From: Hyphomicrobiales bacterium
GTDB taxonomy: Bacteria > Pseudomonadota > Alphaproteobacteria > Rhizobiales > Aestuariivirgaceae
NCBI GenBank assembly: GCA_025362535.1
Contig: JANYGE010000134.1
Coordinates: 1-5,897 of the forward strand
DNA length: 5,897 nucleotides
Reading direction: 5' to 3'
The position numbers were made by a program, and so were the translations under genes. The notes beneath the pieces were generated by a model. That model worked only from the letters and a program-made list of their open reading frames with translations, was not told the origin of the DNA and did no database searches. Below, piece after piece: positions 1-5,771 of this stretch; position 1 is the stretch's first letter; every line of letters begins with the position of its first letter.

Positions 1-301
1 CGATCATTTCTCCGCGCATTTTTTGTTCAGCTTGAAGTCTGCCGCCAATTTGTGCGGCAACAGCATCGTAGTCCAAGATGCGACCAGCAAATTTTATTTT
101 ATGCAAATCTGAAATGCGCTGCATCAGGGGTTCATATCGATCCGATGTGCGAATGAGCGTTGCGCCAAAGTATAATTCTTGAATTGTAATTGAGGTCGTA
201 AAAACGGTTTCAAAGTCAAACTGTTCTAATCGCGCTAGCACCTTCATATCTGGGGTGGGGCGCATCATTTCTGATACGACATTTGTATCAAGAATGATCA
301 C
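1..301 (-). CDS. PIN-domain ribonuclease toxin, FitB/VapC-like (3' end cut off by window edge)
   Basis: This is the toxin of a type II toxin-antitoxin pair. PIN-domain toxins of the VapC/FitB group are metal-dependent ribonucleases acting in the cytoplasm and are silenced by their partner antitoxin. I translated the minus strand from a GTG at 301: it opens with VIILDTNVVSEMMRP, the family's signature start, placing the first metal-binding acid at D5 and another acid at E11. A second motif, QELYFGA (residues 41-47), carries the expected E42. LDYDAVAAQIG (76-86) supplies the usual third region, and RGEMI at the end matches the G-x-x-I stretch that precedes the last catalytic aspartate. That aspartate would lie beyond base 1. 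One hundred codons are visible; the family is usually 130-145 residues. The GTG overlaps the antitoxin stop codon by 4 bases (GTGA), so the two are translationally coupled. Family is confident; the RNA target cannot be inferred. Confidence 0.9.
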   Translation of the reverse strand, partial: MIILDTNVVSEMMRPTPDMKVLARLEQFDFETVFTTSITIQELYFGATLIRTSDRYEPLMQRISDLHKIKFAGRILDYDAVAAQIGGRLQAEQKMRGEMI

Positions 302-567
302 GACCCAAATTCCGGTCCGCTGAAATCAATCGGATCACGCATAGGTTCGCGGGGTGGAGGCTCCAAATCGACGCCGCCAATTTCTTGAAACGAAGAAACG
401 ATGTCTCGCACCCAAGAGCCCAGCTTCTGTGGCTTTTCCGCTGGCTTATAATCGCGGATCAACCGTTCACGCACTTCTTCCTCCATCGAGCGGCCGTTTT
501 CAGCGGCGCGAATTCGGATGAGGCGCTTGGTTTCGTCGGGAAGATTTCTAATCGTCATGCTTGCCAT
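298..567 (-). CDS. FitA/VapB-like ribbon-helix-helix antitoxin
   Basis: This 89-residue protein is the antitoxin partner of the PIN toxin. The N-terminal part (residues 1-40) is a ribbon-helix-helix DNA-binding fold: MTIRNLPDE forms the beta strand, then KRLIRIRAAENGRSMEEEVRERL forms the two helices, with the usual N-G-R-S turn. This arrangement is characteristic of FitA-like antitoxins. The C-terminal half is acidic and proline-rich (EPPPREP at about 69-75) and is the part that in this family wraps around the toxin and blocks its active site. Such proteins bind their own promoter as dimers and repress the pair, more tightly when complexed with toxin. The start at 567 lies directly behind a good -10 element with no Shine-Dalgarno sequence, so the message may be leaderless. 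Met4 (ATG at 558-556) is an alternative start, also without a clear ribosome-binding site. Confidence 0.9.
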   Translation of the reverse strand: MASMTIRNLPDETKRLIRIRAAENGRSMEEEVRERLIRDYKPAEKPQKLGSWVRDIVSSFQEIGGVDLEPPPREPMRDPIDFSGPEFGS

Positions 568-573
568 ATAGCA

Positions 574-609
574 ATGATAGCATTGCTATCAATGATGTCA
601 ATGCTATCA
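574..609 (-). promoter_or_regulatory. Promoter and autoregulatory operator of the toxin-antitoxin operon
   Basis: On the minus strand, TTGACA (601-596) and TATCAT (579-574) form a good sigma-70-type promoter with a 16-base spacer. The predicted transcript start falls at or one base before the antitoxin ATG. The spacer and -10 contain a perfect 17-bp palindrome, TGATAGCA-T-TGCTATCA (575-591 on the plus strand). A further TGCTATCA half-site lies at 602-609, exactly 18 bp from its copy at 584-591. A partial half-site, ATAGCA, lies at 568-573. Ribbon-helix-helix antitoxins commonly bind such arrays cooperatively. That this array is bound by the neighbouring antitoxin is inference from position and symmetry. 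Confidence 0.7.
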
Positions 610-674
610 CTTTATCCACTCTTGACAATGTTCCTATTTTGTTCTAGTGCAAAATCAAGGAGAATTTGCGCTGC

Positions 675-1355
675 ATGGATTGGGTCAGAGCCGTAGAGAT
701 CAACCGAAGTGCACTTAGCCGCATTGTGGCGGAGATTTTTGTTTTGCTTGGGTTGGTGAATGGCGGCACGGTGGACCACCTGCCGCGCGGCCTTTATCTG
801 GCGGCTGAGCGCTTGTTGCGTCCGGCGGAATCGGCGCTGCGTCGGCTGATTGTGATCGCAGCGCGGGGGCTTGTTGTGAAACCCACTGTCAAACGCCCCA
901 TGCCAAAGGGACTGGTGATCTTGAGCAAGAGTTCCAAAACAATGTCCTTTCCCTTGTTTGACAAACGCAAGACGTTTGATTTCATCAATGCGGAAAATCC
1001 ATTCTTCGTGAAAGTGCGAACTTATCAGAGCAATCCCTTCAATCCATTCAGCTCGTTCTATCAGGCGCGGCCAACCGAACAAGATGGCGGCCCAAATGCA
1101 CTTCAGCCAAATGCACTTCAATTATGTCGAAGGTTGGCTGCGGTTGCCCACGCAATCGAAACTCTGCCGCACCAAGCCCTGCGGTTGGCGCGCTGGAAGG
1201 AGCGGCGCAAAATGATTGTGCGTCCAAAATTCACCTCACCTTTACGCCCCGGCCCGCCACCCGGCCACAGCAAGAAGCCCACAAAGGAAGTCGACCGCGT
1301 TCTTAAAGAATGTCACGCTCTGGCTTGGGATGCTCTCAGAGAAGATTCATCTTGA
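675..1355 (+). CDS. Conserved hypothetical protein of unknown function, 226 residues
   Basis: I do not recognise a function. I recall similar proteins in Rhizobiales, with the same MDWVRAxEIN opening and the same C-terminal RPGxPPGHxxxPxxEVDxVL...ALxxDALRED segment, but this is from memory and unverified. A hydrophobic helix at residues 13-29 is followed by a basic, amphipathic region (35-70, including RRLIVIAARGLVV). A variable middle (80-150) holds two adjacent copies of PNALQ (140-149). A basic helical stretch (150-183, ending RLARWKERRKM) leads to the proline/glycine motif at 189-199 and a final helix (204-222). ATG 675 is preferred over an in-frame TTG at 666 because AAGGAG (657-662) is 12 bases from the ATG but only 3 from the TTG. 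No catalytic motif is visible. The gene is divergent from the toxin-antitoxin pair and probably its own transcription unit. Confidence 0.7.
   Translation: MDWVRAVEINRSALSRIVAEIFVLLGLVNGGTVDHLPRGLYLAAERLLRPAESALRRLIVIAARGLVVKPTVKRPMPKGLVILSKSSKTMSFPLFDKRKTFDFINAENPFFVKVRTYQSNPFNPFSSFYQARPTEQDGGPNALQPNALQLCRRLAAVAHAIETLPHQALRLARWKERRKMIVRPKFTSPLRPGPPPGHSKKPTKEVDRVLKECHALAWDALREDSS
1092..1121. repeat. 15-bp direct tandem duplication inside the hypothetical gene
   Basis: CCAAATGCACTTCAG (1092-1106) is followed at once by CCAAATGCACTTCAA (1107-1121), identical at 14 of 15 bases. The unit is a multiple of three and in frame, so it adds one extra PNALQ to the protein (residues 140-149). It looks like a recent replication-slippage event in a variable linker. 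Confidence 0.9.
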
Positions 1356-1483
1356 GATCAATCAACATGTTTGGGAAGATTTGACCGTGCTGGCTGTGGC
1401 AGCGGCGGGTGCTGGCTTATGTTCCGTCAATTGCCCGAAACGGGAATATTAGTCCCTTGCAATGCTTCACCACTTCCGCCATA

Positions 1484-1515
1484 AGCCCCCCATCTGAAGG
1501 CACCCGCTGGGGGCT
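1484..1515 (+). ncRNA. Candidate S6:S18-binding leader hairpin of the rpsF operon
   Basis: AGCCCCC (1484-1490) pairs perfectly with GGGGGCT (1509-1515). Within the 18-base loop a short CC/GG stem (1490-1491 with 1499-1500) can form if the outer stem gives up one pair. That leaves CACCCGCT (1501-1508) unpaired on the 3' side, with CCG at 1504-1506. A described class of leader RNA upstream of rpsF in many bacteria has two stems separated by a 3'-side bulge carrying a conserved CCG, and is bound by the S6:S18 complex to repress the operon. The layout here resembles it, but the inner stem is weak and I have no alignment. The assignment is inference. Confidence 0.35.
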
Positions 1516-1519
1516 GAAC

Positions 1520-1570
1520 GGAAGGGGTTTTCGCAAGAAACCTAGGAACCACAGAGGTTCCGGCTTCCCG
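1520..1570 (+). promoter_or_regulatory. Compact three-way-junction-like RNA structure in the rpsF leader
   Basis: Three nested stems are visible. An outer stem pairs GGAAG (1520-1524) with CTTCC (1564-1568). Inside it are GGTTT (1526-1530) with AAACC (1538-1542), and GGAACC (1545-1550) with GGTTCC (1556-1561) closing the loop ACAGA. The inner hairpins are separated by two bases only, giving a tight junction. It is not followed by a T-run, so it is not an intrinsic terminator. It lies about 105 bases upstream of the rpsF start. Function unknown. Confidence 0.4.
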
Positions 1571-1675
1571 TGTCTCCGCTCTTTACTGATCGGCTTAACT
1601 ATCCTTTCTCCTGGATCGTTAGAGGCTCTGCGCTGGTGGTTTTGGTTGTTGAAACTTAAGAAAGGTTGATCCCTA

Positions 1676-2056
1676 ATGGGTCTCTATGAACACACATTCT
1701 TGGTTCGCCAAGATGCGACACAGGCGCAGGTTGATGCGCTTTTGGAGCAATATACGGCTGTTCTCAGCGCTGGCGGTGCCAAGGTTGAGAAGGTGGAACA
1801 TTGGGGCATTAAGTCCCTCACATTCCGCATGAAGAAAAACCGCAAGGCTTATTTCACATTCCTGAACATTTCTGGGCCCCATGCTGCGATTGCAGAAATG
1901 GAACGTCAGATGTCGATCAGCGAAGATGTGATCCGTTATTTCACCATTGCTGTTGAAGAACTGGAAGAAGGCCCATCAGCCATGATGCGCCGCCGTGATG
2001 ATCGCAAGCGCGATGATGACGTTGGTTTCAGCATGAACATGGATGAGGTGATGTAA
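1676..2056 (+). CDS. rpsF: 30S ribosomal protein S6 (bS6)
   Basis: S6 is a small-subunit protein of the platform that binds 16S rRNA together with S18. The 126-residue product starts [13 protein letters not shown], the family's first strand. The conserved [18 protein letters not shown] core is at residues 43-60, and residues 61-96 complete the ferredoxin-like fold. Residues 97-126 form a charged arm ([15 protein letters not shown]) of the kind seen in alphaproteobacterial S6. The ATG at 1676 follows AAGAAAGG at 1658-1665. The final codons double as the ribosome-binding site of rpsR, and the TAA stop shares one base with the rpsR ATG. First gene of the rpsF-rpsR-rplI operon; possible feedback by S6:S18 on the leader is discussed separately. 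Confidence 0.98.
   Translation: MGLYEHTFLVRQDATQAQVDALLEQYTAVLSAGGAKVEKVEHWGIKSLTFRMKKNRKAYFTFLNISGPHAAIAEMERQMSISEDVIRYFTIAVEELEEGPSAMMRRRDDRKRDDDVGFSMNMDEVM
2045..2052 (+). promoter_or_regulatory. Extended ribosome-binding site of rpsR inside the rpsF coding end
   Basis: GAGGTGAT matches eight consecutive bases of the consensus AGGAGGTGATCC complementary to the usual 3' end of 16S rRNA. It lies 3 bases before the rpsR ATG (core GAGG 7 bases before) and is also read as the last codons of rpsF (Glu-Val-Met). It fixes the rpsR start at 2056 rather than at Met3 (2062). Confidence 0.8.
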
Positions 2057-2298
2057 TGGCTATGGATCAAGGCGCACGCCGCCCATTTTTCCGCCGTCGC
2101 AAAAGCTGCCCCTTCACGGGCCCAAATGCGCCGAAGATTGACTATAAGGATATTCGCATGTTGCAACGTTATATTTCTGAACGTGGCAAGATTATTCCAA
2201 GCCGCATCACTGCAGTGTGTGCGAAGAAGCAACGTGAATTGGCCAAGGCCATCAAGCGCGCTCGCTTCCTCGGCTTGCTGCCATATGTAATCGCATAA
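2056..2298 (+). CDS. rpsR: 30S ribosomal protein S18 (bS18)
   Basis: S18 pairs with S6 in the platform of the 30S subunit, close to the mRNA exit region. The 80-residue product has the family's basic N-terminus ([15 protein letters not shown], residues 8-22). The central [24 protein letters not shown] (29-52) contacts S6 and rRNA in this family. The conserved C-terminal segment is [22 protein letters not shown] (57-78). Cysteines at 18 and 55 are present, but the full four-cysteine set of zinc-containing S18 forms is not. The start overlaps the rpsF stop by one base, consistent with coupled synthesis of two proteins that form a complex. The gap to rplI is 14 bases. Confidence 0.98.
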   Translation: MAMDQGARRPFFRRRKSCPFTGPNAPKIDYKDIRMLQRYISERGKIIPSRITAVCAKKQRELAKAIKRARFLGLLPYVIA

Positions 2299-2312
2299 GG
2301 GAGATTAGACAC

Positions 2313-2945
2313 ATGGAAGTTATTCTCCTCGAACGCGTGACCAAATTGGGCGCAATGGGTGAAGTGGTTAAGGTGAAGGATGGTTACGCCCGTAACTTCC
2401 TTTTGCCGAATGCCAAAGCTCTTCGTGCCACAGCCAATAACAAAGCCAAGTTTGAACGCGACCGCGCTATGCTGGAAGCCAAGAACGCAGCAACAAAGGC
2501 ATTGGCCGAAACTGAAGCCAAAGCTATCGAAGGCAAAAGCTTTATCATCATCCGTCAGGCTGGTGAGTCAGGTCAGCTTTACGGTTCCGTATCAGCGCGT
2601 GACGTGGCAGAAGCCGCAGCCGCAGCGGGTTCAACCGTGAACAAGAACCACATTCACATTGCAGCGCCAATCAAGACGATTGGTCTCTACACTGTGCAGG
2701 TTGGTTTGCATCCTGAAGTTTACGTTCCGGTGACTGTGAACGTGGCCCGCTCAGCTGATGAAGCTGCAGCCCAAGCCCGTGGCGAAGATCTCTCGGCCAG
2801 TGGTGCAACAGAACGCGCCGAAGCCCGCGCTGCCGCTGAAGCCCTGTTCGAAGAAGCTCAAGCCGAAATTGCCGCTGAAGAAGATGCAACTCCGGTTTCA
2901 AAAACCCAGCCAAAAGCCAAGGCGAAGAAACCTGATATTGAATAA
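2313..2945 (+). CDS. rplI: 50S ribosomal protein L9 (bL9) with long C-terminal extension
   Basis: L9 binds 23S rRNA at the base of the L1 stalk and reaches out to help maintain reading-frame fidelity. Residues 1-50 form the N-terminal rRNA-binding domain with the signature [20 protein letters not shown] (13-32). The connecting helix (about 42-75) is rich in Ala, Glu and Lys. The C-terminal domain spans about 76-146 and includes [15 protein letters not shown] (87-101). Residues 147-210 are an Ala/Glu-rich extension ending in a Lys/Pro tail ([14 protein letters not shown]). The E. coli protein is about 149 residues; long tails are common in alphaproteobacterial L9. GGGAG (2299-2303), 9 bases before the ATG, is the ribosome-binding site. 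Last gene of the operon, followed by an intrinsic terminator. Confidence 0.98.
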   Translation: MEVILLERVTKLGAMGEVVKVKDGYARNFLLPNAKALRATANNKAKFERDRAMLEAKNAATKALAETEAKAIEGKSFIIIRQAGESGQLYGSVSARDVAEAAAAAGSTVNKNHIHIAAPIKTIGLYTVQVGLHPEVYVPVTVNVARSADEAAAQARGEDLSASGATERAEARAAAEALFEEAQAEIAAEEDATPVSKTQPKAKAKKPDIE

Positions 2946-2966
2946 TCTCAGACACACTGAATTAAG

Positions 2967-2994
2967 AAAGGCTGCCCTCGGGCGGCCTTTTTTT
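2967..2994 (+). terminator. Intrinsic terminator of the rpsF-rpsR-rplI operon
   Basis: AAAGGCTGCCC (2967-2977) and GGGCGGCCTTT (2980-2990) form an 11-bp stem with one G-T wobble. It is most realistically capped by a CTCG tetraloop, and seven T residues follow (2988-2994). It starts 21 bases after the rplI stop. On the opposite strand the stem is followed by TTTCTTAATT, so it may also stop transcripts arriving from the pump operon, whose last stop codon is at 3031. Confidence 0.92.
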
Positions 2995-3030
2995 ATGGGC
3001 TTTCGTATTAACGATAGGAGCGTTCTTAAC

Positions 3031-4602
3031 TTAATGTCCGCCGCCGCCTGCTGCTTTTGGTGCGGCGGGCTTTTGCATGAGGGGCAGCATGATGACGATG
3101 CCGAGGAACAGCCAGGTTAAAATATAAAATAAATCGGCAATGGCCATGGTCATGGCTTGCTGGCGCACCAGGCCGGCCAAGCGGGATAAGGCCGCCGTGC
3201 CTGCATTGGAACCAAGCGGTGCCAATGCACCTGTCATGTTATTCAAGGTTTGTTCTGCCGCAGACGAGCCCCAATGTACGGCTTCATGTAATCTGGCCAA
3301 ATGCAAATCCATGCGCTGGTTCATGATGGTGTTGATCATGGCAAGGCCAACAGCACCACCTAGATTTCGGGTGAGATTGAACAGGCCAGAGCCGCCCCTT
3401 AATTGGGTGGGCGACAATGTGCCAAGCGACACATTGGTCACGGTGACCATGCACAGCATAAGCGAAACACCGCGCAAGATTTGTGGGATCAGCAATTCAT
3501 TGAAGGTCCATTGCGAGGTGATGGACGAAGCCATCCAGGTGCCCATGGCAAAACCAACAAAGCCCGTGCCGATCATCACCCGCGGATCAATTTTTGTGGC
3601 AAGGCGGCCTGCAATAGGGGCGGTGAGAAACATGGCTATGCCGGTCACAAACATGGTCTCGCCGATCATCATGGCGGAGTAATGCTGAATGCGGGCGAGA
3701 TAGACCGGATATAAATAGGTGAGACCATAAAGGCCAATGCCCATGGTGAAGGAGAAAATGCAGCCTGAAACAAAGTTGCGATTATTGAAGGCACTGAAAT
3801 CCACCAGAGGATGCTCTGATGTGAGCATGCGATAGAAAAATACTGAACCTGAGATGATGCAAATTATGGCCAATTTGAAAATCAGCGGGCTGCTCAGCCA
3901 ATCATCTTTAGCACCTTCTTCCAACACATATTCTAACGTACCAAGAAACACTGCCAGAAGGGCAAGCCCGGCCCAATCAAAACGTGAGATCAGTTTAAAA
4001 TCTGGCTTATCAAAATCAATGAAAAACCAGGCGCCCAAGGTGACGGCGATGCCTGGAATAATATTGACCAGAAACAGCCAGTGCCATGAGAAAAGCTCGG
4101 TCAAATACCCACCAATGGTTGGCCCAATGGTTGGCGCCAAAGTTGCGATCAAACCGATAATGGGGGTAATCACATTGCGCATTTTCGGGGGAAAAATTGA
4201 GAATGATGTGGCAAATACCGTAGGGATCATAGCGCCACCGACAAAGCCTTGCAGCGCACGCCAGATCATCATTTCACCAATGGAACCGGAAAGCGCACAC
4301 ATTAAGCTCATCAAGGTAAAGCCTGCCGCTGATGCAACGAACAGATAGCGCGTTGAGACAATGCGCGTGAGTGTGCCGGAGAGGGGGATCATCACCACCT
4401 CAGCGATCAGATAACTTGTCTGCACCCAAGAAACTTCATCGGCACTGGCGGAAATGCCGGCCTGAATTTCGGCCAATGAAGAGGACACAATCTGAATATC
4501 CAGAATGGCCATAAACATGCCAAAAACCATAAAGAAAAAGGCAATGATATGCCGCACCGGAACGGTGGGTTCGGCTTGTGCTATGGCGCTGGCCGTTGCC
4601 AT
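3031..4602 (-). CDS. emrB: DHA2-family (EmrB/QacA-type) multidrug MFS transporter
   Basis: This 523-residue inner-membrane protein is predicted to export drugs or other toxic compounds in exchange for protons, together with the adaptor encoded just upstream. The length and alternating hydrophobic segments fit the 14-helix DHA2 group. Visible motifs are LDIQIVSSSL in helix 1 (34-43, the DHA2 motif D1), GTLTRIVSTRYLF after helix 2 (76-88, motif A), WRALQG (114-119, motif B with its arginine) and APTIGPTIGG (156-165, the antiporter motif C). GTLEYVLEEG (221-230) and RNLGGAVGLAM (412-422) are also typical of EmrB relatives. The tail is Gly/His-rich. The ATG lies 2 bases after the adaptor's stop codon with only a distant GAGG, so translation is probably coupled. 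Symbol by family resemblance; substrates cannot be predicted. Confidence 0.93.
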   Translation of the reverse strand: MATASAIAQAEPTVPVRHIIAFFFMVFGMFMAILDIQIVSSSLAEIQAGISASADEVSWVQTSYLIAEVVMIPLSGTLTRIVSTRYLFVASAAGFTLMSLMCALSGSIGEMMIWRALQGFVGGAMIPTVFATSFSIFPPKMRNVITPIIGLIATLAPTIGPTIGGYLTELFSWHWLFLVNIIPGIAVTLGAWFFIDFDKPDFKLISRFDWAGLALLAVFLGTLEYVLEEGAKDDWLSSPLIFKLAIICIISGSVFFYRMLTSEHPLVDFSAFNNRNFVSGCIFSFTMGIGLYGLTYLYPVYLARIQHYSAMMIGETMFVTGIAMFLTAPIAGRLATKIDPRVMIGTGFVGFAMGTWMASSITSQWTFNELLIPQILRGVSLMLCMVTVTNVSLGTLSPTQLRGGSGLFNLTRNLGGAVGLAMINTIMNQRMDLHLARLHEAVHWGSSAAEQTLNNMTGALAPLGSNAGTAALSRLAGLVRQQAMTMAIADLFYILTWLFLGIVIMLPLMQKPAAPKAAGGGGH

Positions 4603-4604
4603 GA

Positions 4605-5744
4605 TTAGCGGCCAGCCTCGCGGCTATCAACCGAGACCGAAACGGAAAGACCAGGGCGCAGTTTTGCCGCAAGTTCAGGCGGCACCGCAATCTTCACCGG
4701 CAAGCGCTGGGTGATTTTAGTGAAATTGCCTGTGGCATTTTCTGGTGGCAATAGTGAAAACTCTGAACCGGAAGCAGGAGACAGGCTCACTACTTTGCCT
4801 TCAAAAGTTTCCCCTGCGAAAGCATCCACTTTAATCAAGGCTTTTTGGCCGGGGTGAATTTCAGCAATCTGGGTTTCTTTAAAATTGGCCTCAATAAAAG
4901 ATGCAGAAGCGGGCACCAAAGCCATCAGCCGGGTTCCGGGGCTCACATATTGGCCCACTTGCACAGCGCGATTGCCCACAATGCCATCAAAAGGAGCTTT
5001 GATTTCAGTGAAGCTTAAATCACGCTTGGCCTTTTCCAGGGCAATGCTGAGTTCATTCAGGGTGTTTTGGGCTTCGGTGCTCTTGGCATTGAGAATGCCA
5101 GTTTGAGCTTTAGCCGCTTCGATATTGGCTTGCGCCACCAGCACATTGGCAGCCGCCGTGGCGCGCTGCCGTGTGGCATCATCAAAGGACTGTTGGCTGC
5201 CGATATTGCTTTTTACCAATTGGCTGGCACGGTTTTGGGTTTGCACGGCGTTGAGTTCGGTGGCTTTAGCGCTTTCCAATTGGGCCAGAGTTGCACTGAT
5301 CTGCGCATCTTGCGCCTTCACCTGTTCGGCGATTGTGGCGATTATTGATTTCTGGGTTTCAAGATGGGCTTCAGCAGCGGCCACAGCCAATTTATAATCG
5401 CCATCATCGAGCTTCACGATAATGTCGCCGGCTTTTACAACGGCGTTTTCTTCAGCCGGAATAGCCGCAATATAGCCTGCCACTTTAGCGCCGAGTTGTG
5501 AGACATCGGATTGCACATAGGCATCATCAGTTGAAATTTGGAAACGCCCCACTTGTACATAATCATAGCCATATTTGCTTGCGGCGAGCAGGGCGATCAG
5601 CAACACGGTGCCCATGATAATGCGGCGGCGATTCGATTTGCGCGGTTTGGTTGAAACTGGTTGTGGTGGCGCTGCCGCTTGGGGGGCAGCTTGAGGGGCA
5701 ACATGTGTGGGTGCAGGGGCTATTTTGAGGGCAACATTGGACAT
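4605..5744 (-). CDS. emrA: EmrA/HlyD-family periplasmic adaptor (membrane fusion protein)
   Basis: This 379-residue protein is predicted to bridge the inner-membrane transporter and an outer-membrane channel. A Pro/Ala-rich cytoplasmic leader (1-37) ends in a basic patch (KPRKSNRRR), followed by a single membrane anchor (about 42-60). STDDAYVQSDVSQLGAKVAGYI (71-92) opens the first half of the lipoyl-like domain. A long Ala/Gln/Glu-rich coiled-coil hairpin runs from about 118 to 240. FTEIKAPFDGIVGNRAVQVGQYVSPG (245-270) is the second lipoyl half. The beta-barrel part carries the EmrA-type segment SGSEFSLLPPENATGNFTKITQRLPVKI (325-352). The start at 5744 is preceded by a modest GATGAG (5759-5754) at 9 bases. 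It heads a two-gene operon with the transporter; no outer-membrane partner is in the window. Confidence 0.94.
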   Translation of the reverse strand: MSNVALKIAPAPTHVAPQAAPQAAAPPQPVSTKPRKSNRRRIIMGTVLLIALLAASKYGYDYVQVGRFQISTDDAYVQSDVSQLGAKVAGYIAAIPAEENAVVKAGDIIVKLDDGDYKLAVAAAEAHLETQKSIIATIAEQVKAQDAQISATLAQLESAKATELNAVQTQNRASQLVKSNIGSQQSFDDATRQRATAAANVLVAQANIEAAKAQTGILNAKSTEAQNTLNELSIALEKAKRDLSFTEIKAPFDGIVGNRAVQVGQYVSPGTRLMALVPASASFIEANFKETQIAEIHPGQKALIKVDAFAGETFEGKVVSLSPASGSEFSLLPPENATGNFTKITQRLPVKIAVPPELAAKLRPGLSVSVSVDSREAGR

Positions 5745-5771
5745 TTGGCAAAACTCATCACTAAAAATCGG

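Larger units (their letters stand above)
1356..1675 (+). promoter_or_regulatory. Untranslated leader/promoter region of the rpsF operon
   Basis: These 320 bases hold no credible gene but contain several inverted repeats, described separately at 1484-1515 and 1520-1570. A short hairpin, CCCG-AAA-CGGG, lies at 1434-1444. Its right arm could instead pair as GGGA (1442-1445) with TCCC (1453-1456), so the two stems exclude each other. No convincing promoter was found. One candidate is TTGCAA (1457-1462) with CATAAG (1480-1485), 17-base spacer, but it would start transcription inside the first large hairpin. The other is a -10-like TATTAG (1447-1452) with only a poor upstream element, which would start upstream of that hairpin. 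The rpsF ribosome-binding site is AAGAAAGG (1658-1665), 10 bases before the ATG. Confidence 0.5.

Noticed and set aside
76..88. Transporter motif A lacking the usual aspartate (GTLTRIVSTRYLF, residues 76-88 of the transporter) as a sign of loss of function
   Set aside because: EmrB-type DHA2 proteins commonly deviate from the MFS consensus at this position, so it is not evidence of inactivation. The coordinates here are residue numbers.
622..648. Plus-strand TTGACA (622-627) as promoter of the unknown gene
   Set aside because: The -35 match is perfect, but the only -10-like hexamer nearby (TCTAGT, 643-648) has a 15-base spacer and mediocre match. Plausible but too weak to list.
612..1121. 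169-codon open frame on the minus strand opposite the unknown gene
   Set aside because: It lacks a ribosome-binding site and shows no recognisable family. The plus-strand frame has AAGGAG before its ATG, extends further, and contains the in-frame tandem repeat and conserved-looking ends.
1434..1444. CCCG-AAA-CGGG hairpin as a terminator for the unknown gene
   Set aside because: Only four base pairs with no following T-run on either strand, so it does not qualify as an intrinsic terminator.
1409..1669. 86-codon plus-strand frame ending just before rpsF
   Set aside because: It needs a GTG start without a ribosome-binding site, its product resembles nothing I know, and it runs through the strong inverted repeats of the leader. 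Non-coding leader is the simpler reading.
3140..4348. Long plus-strand open frames opposite the transporter gene (3140-3682 and 3854-4348)
   Set aside because: They lie antisense to a gene with clear DHA2 motifs throughout and have no ribosome-binding sites or recognisable domains.
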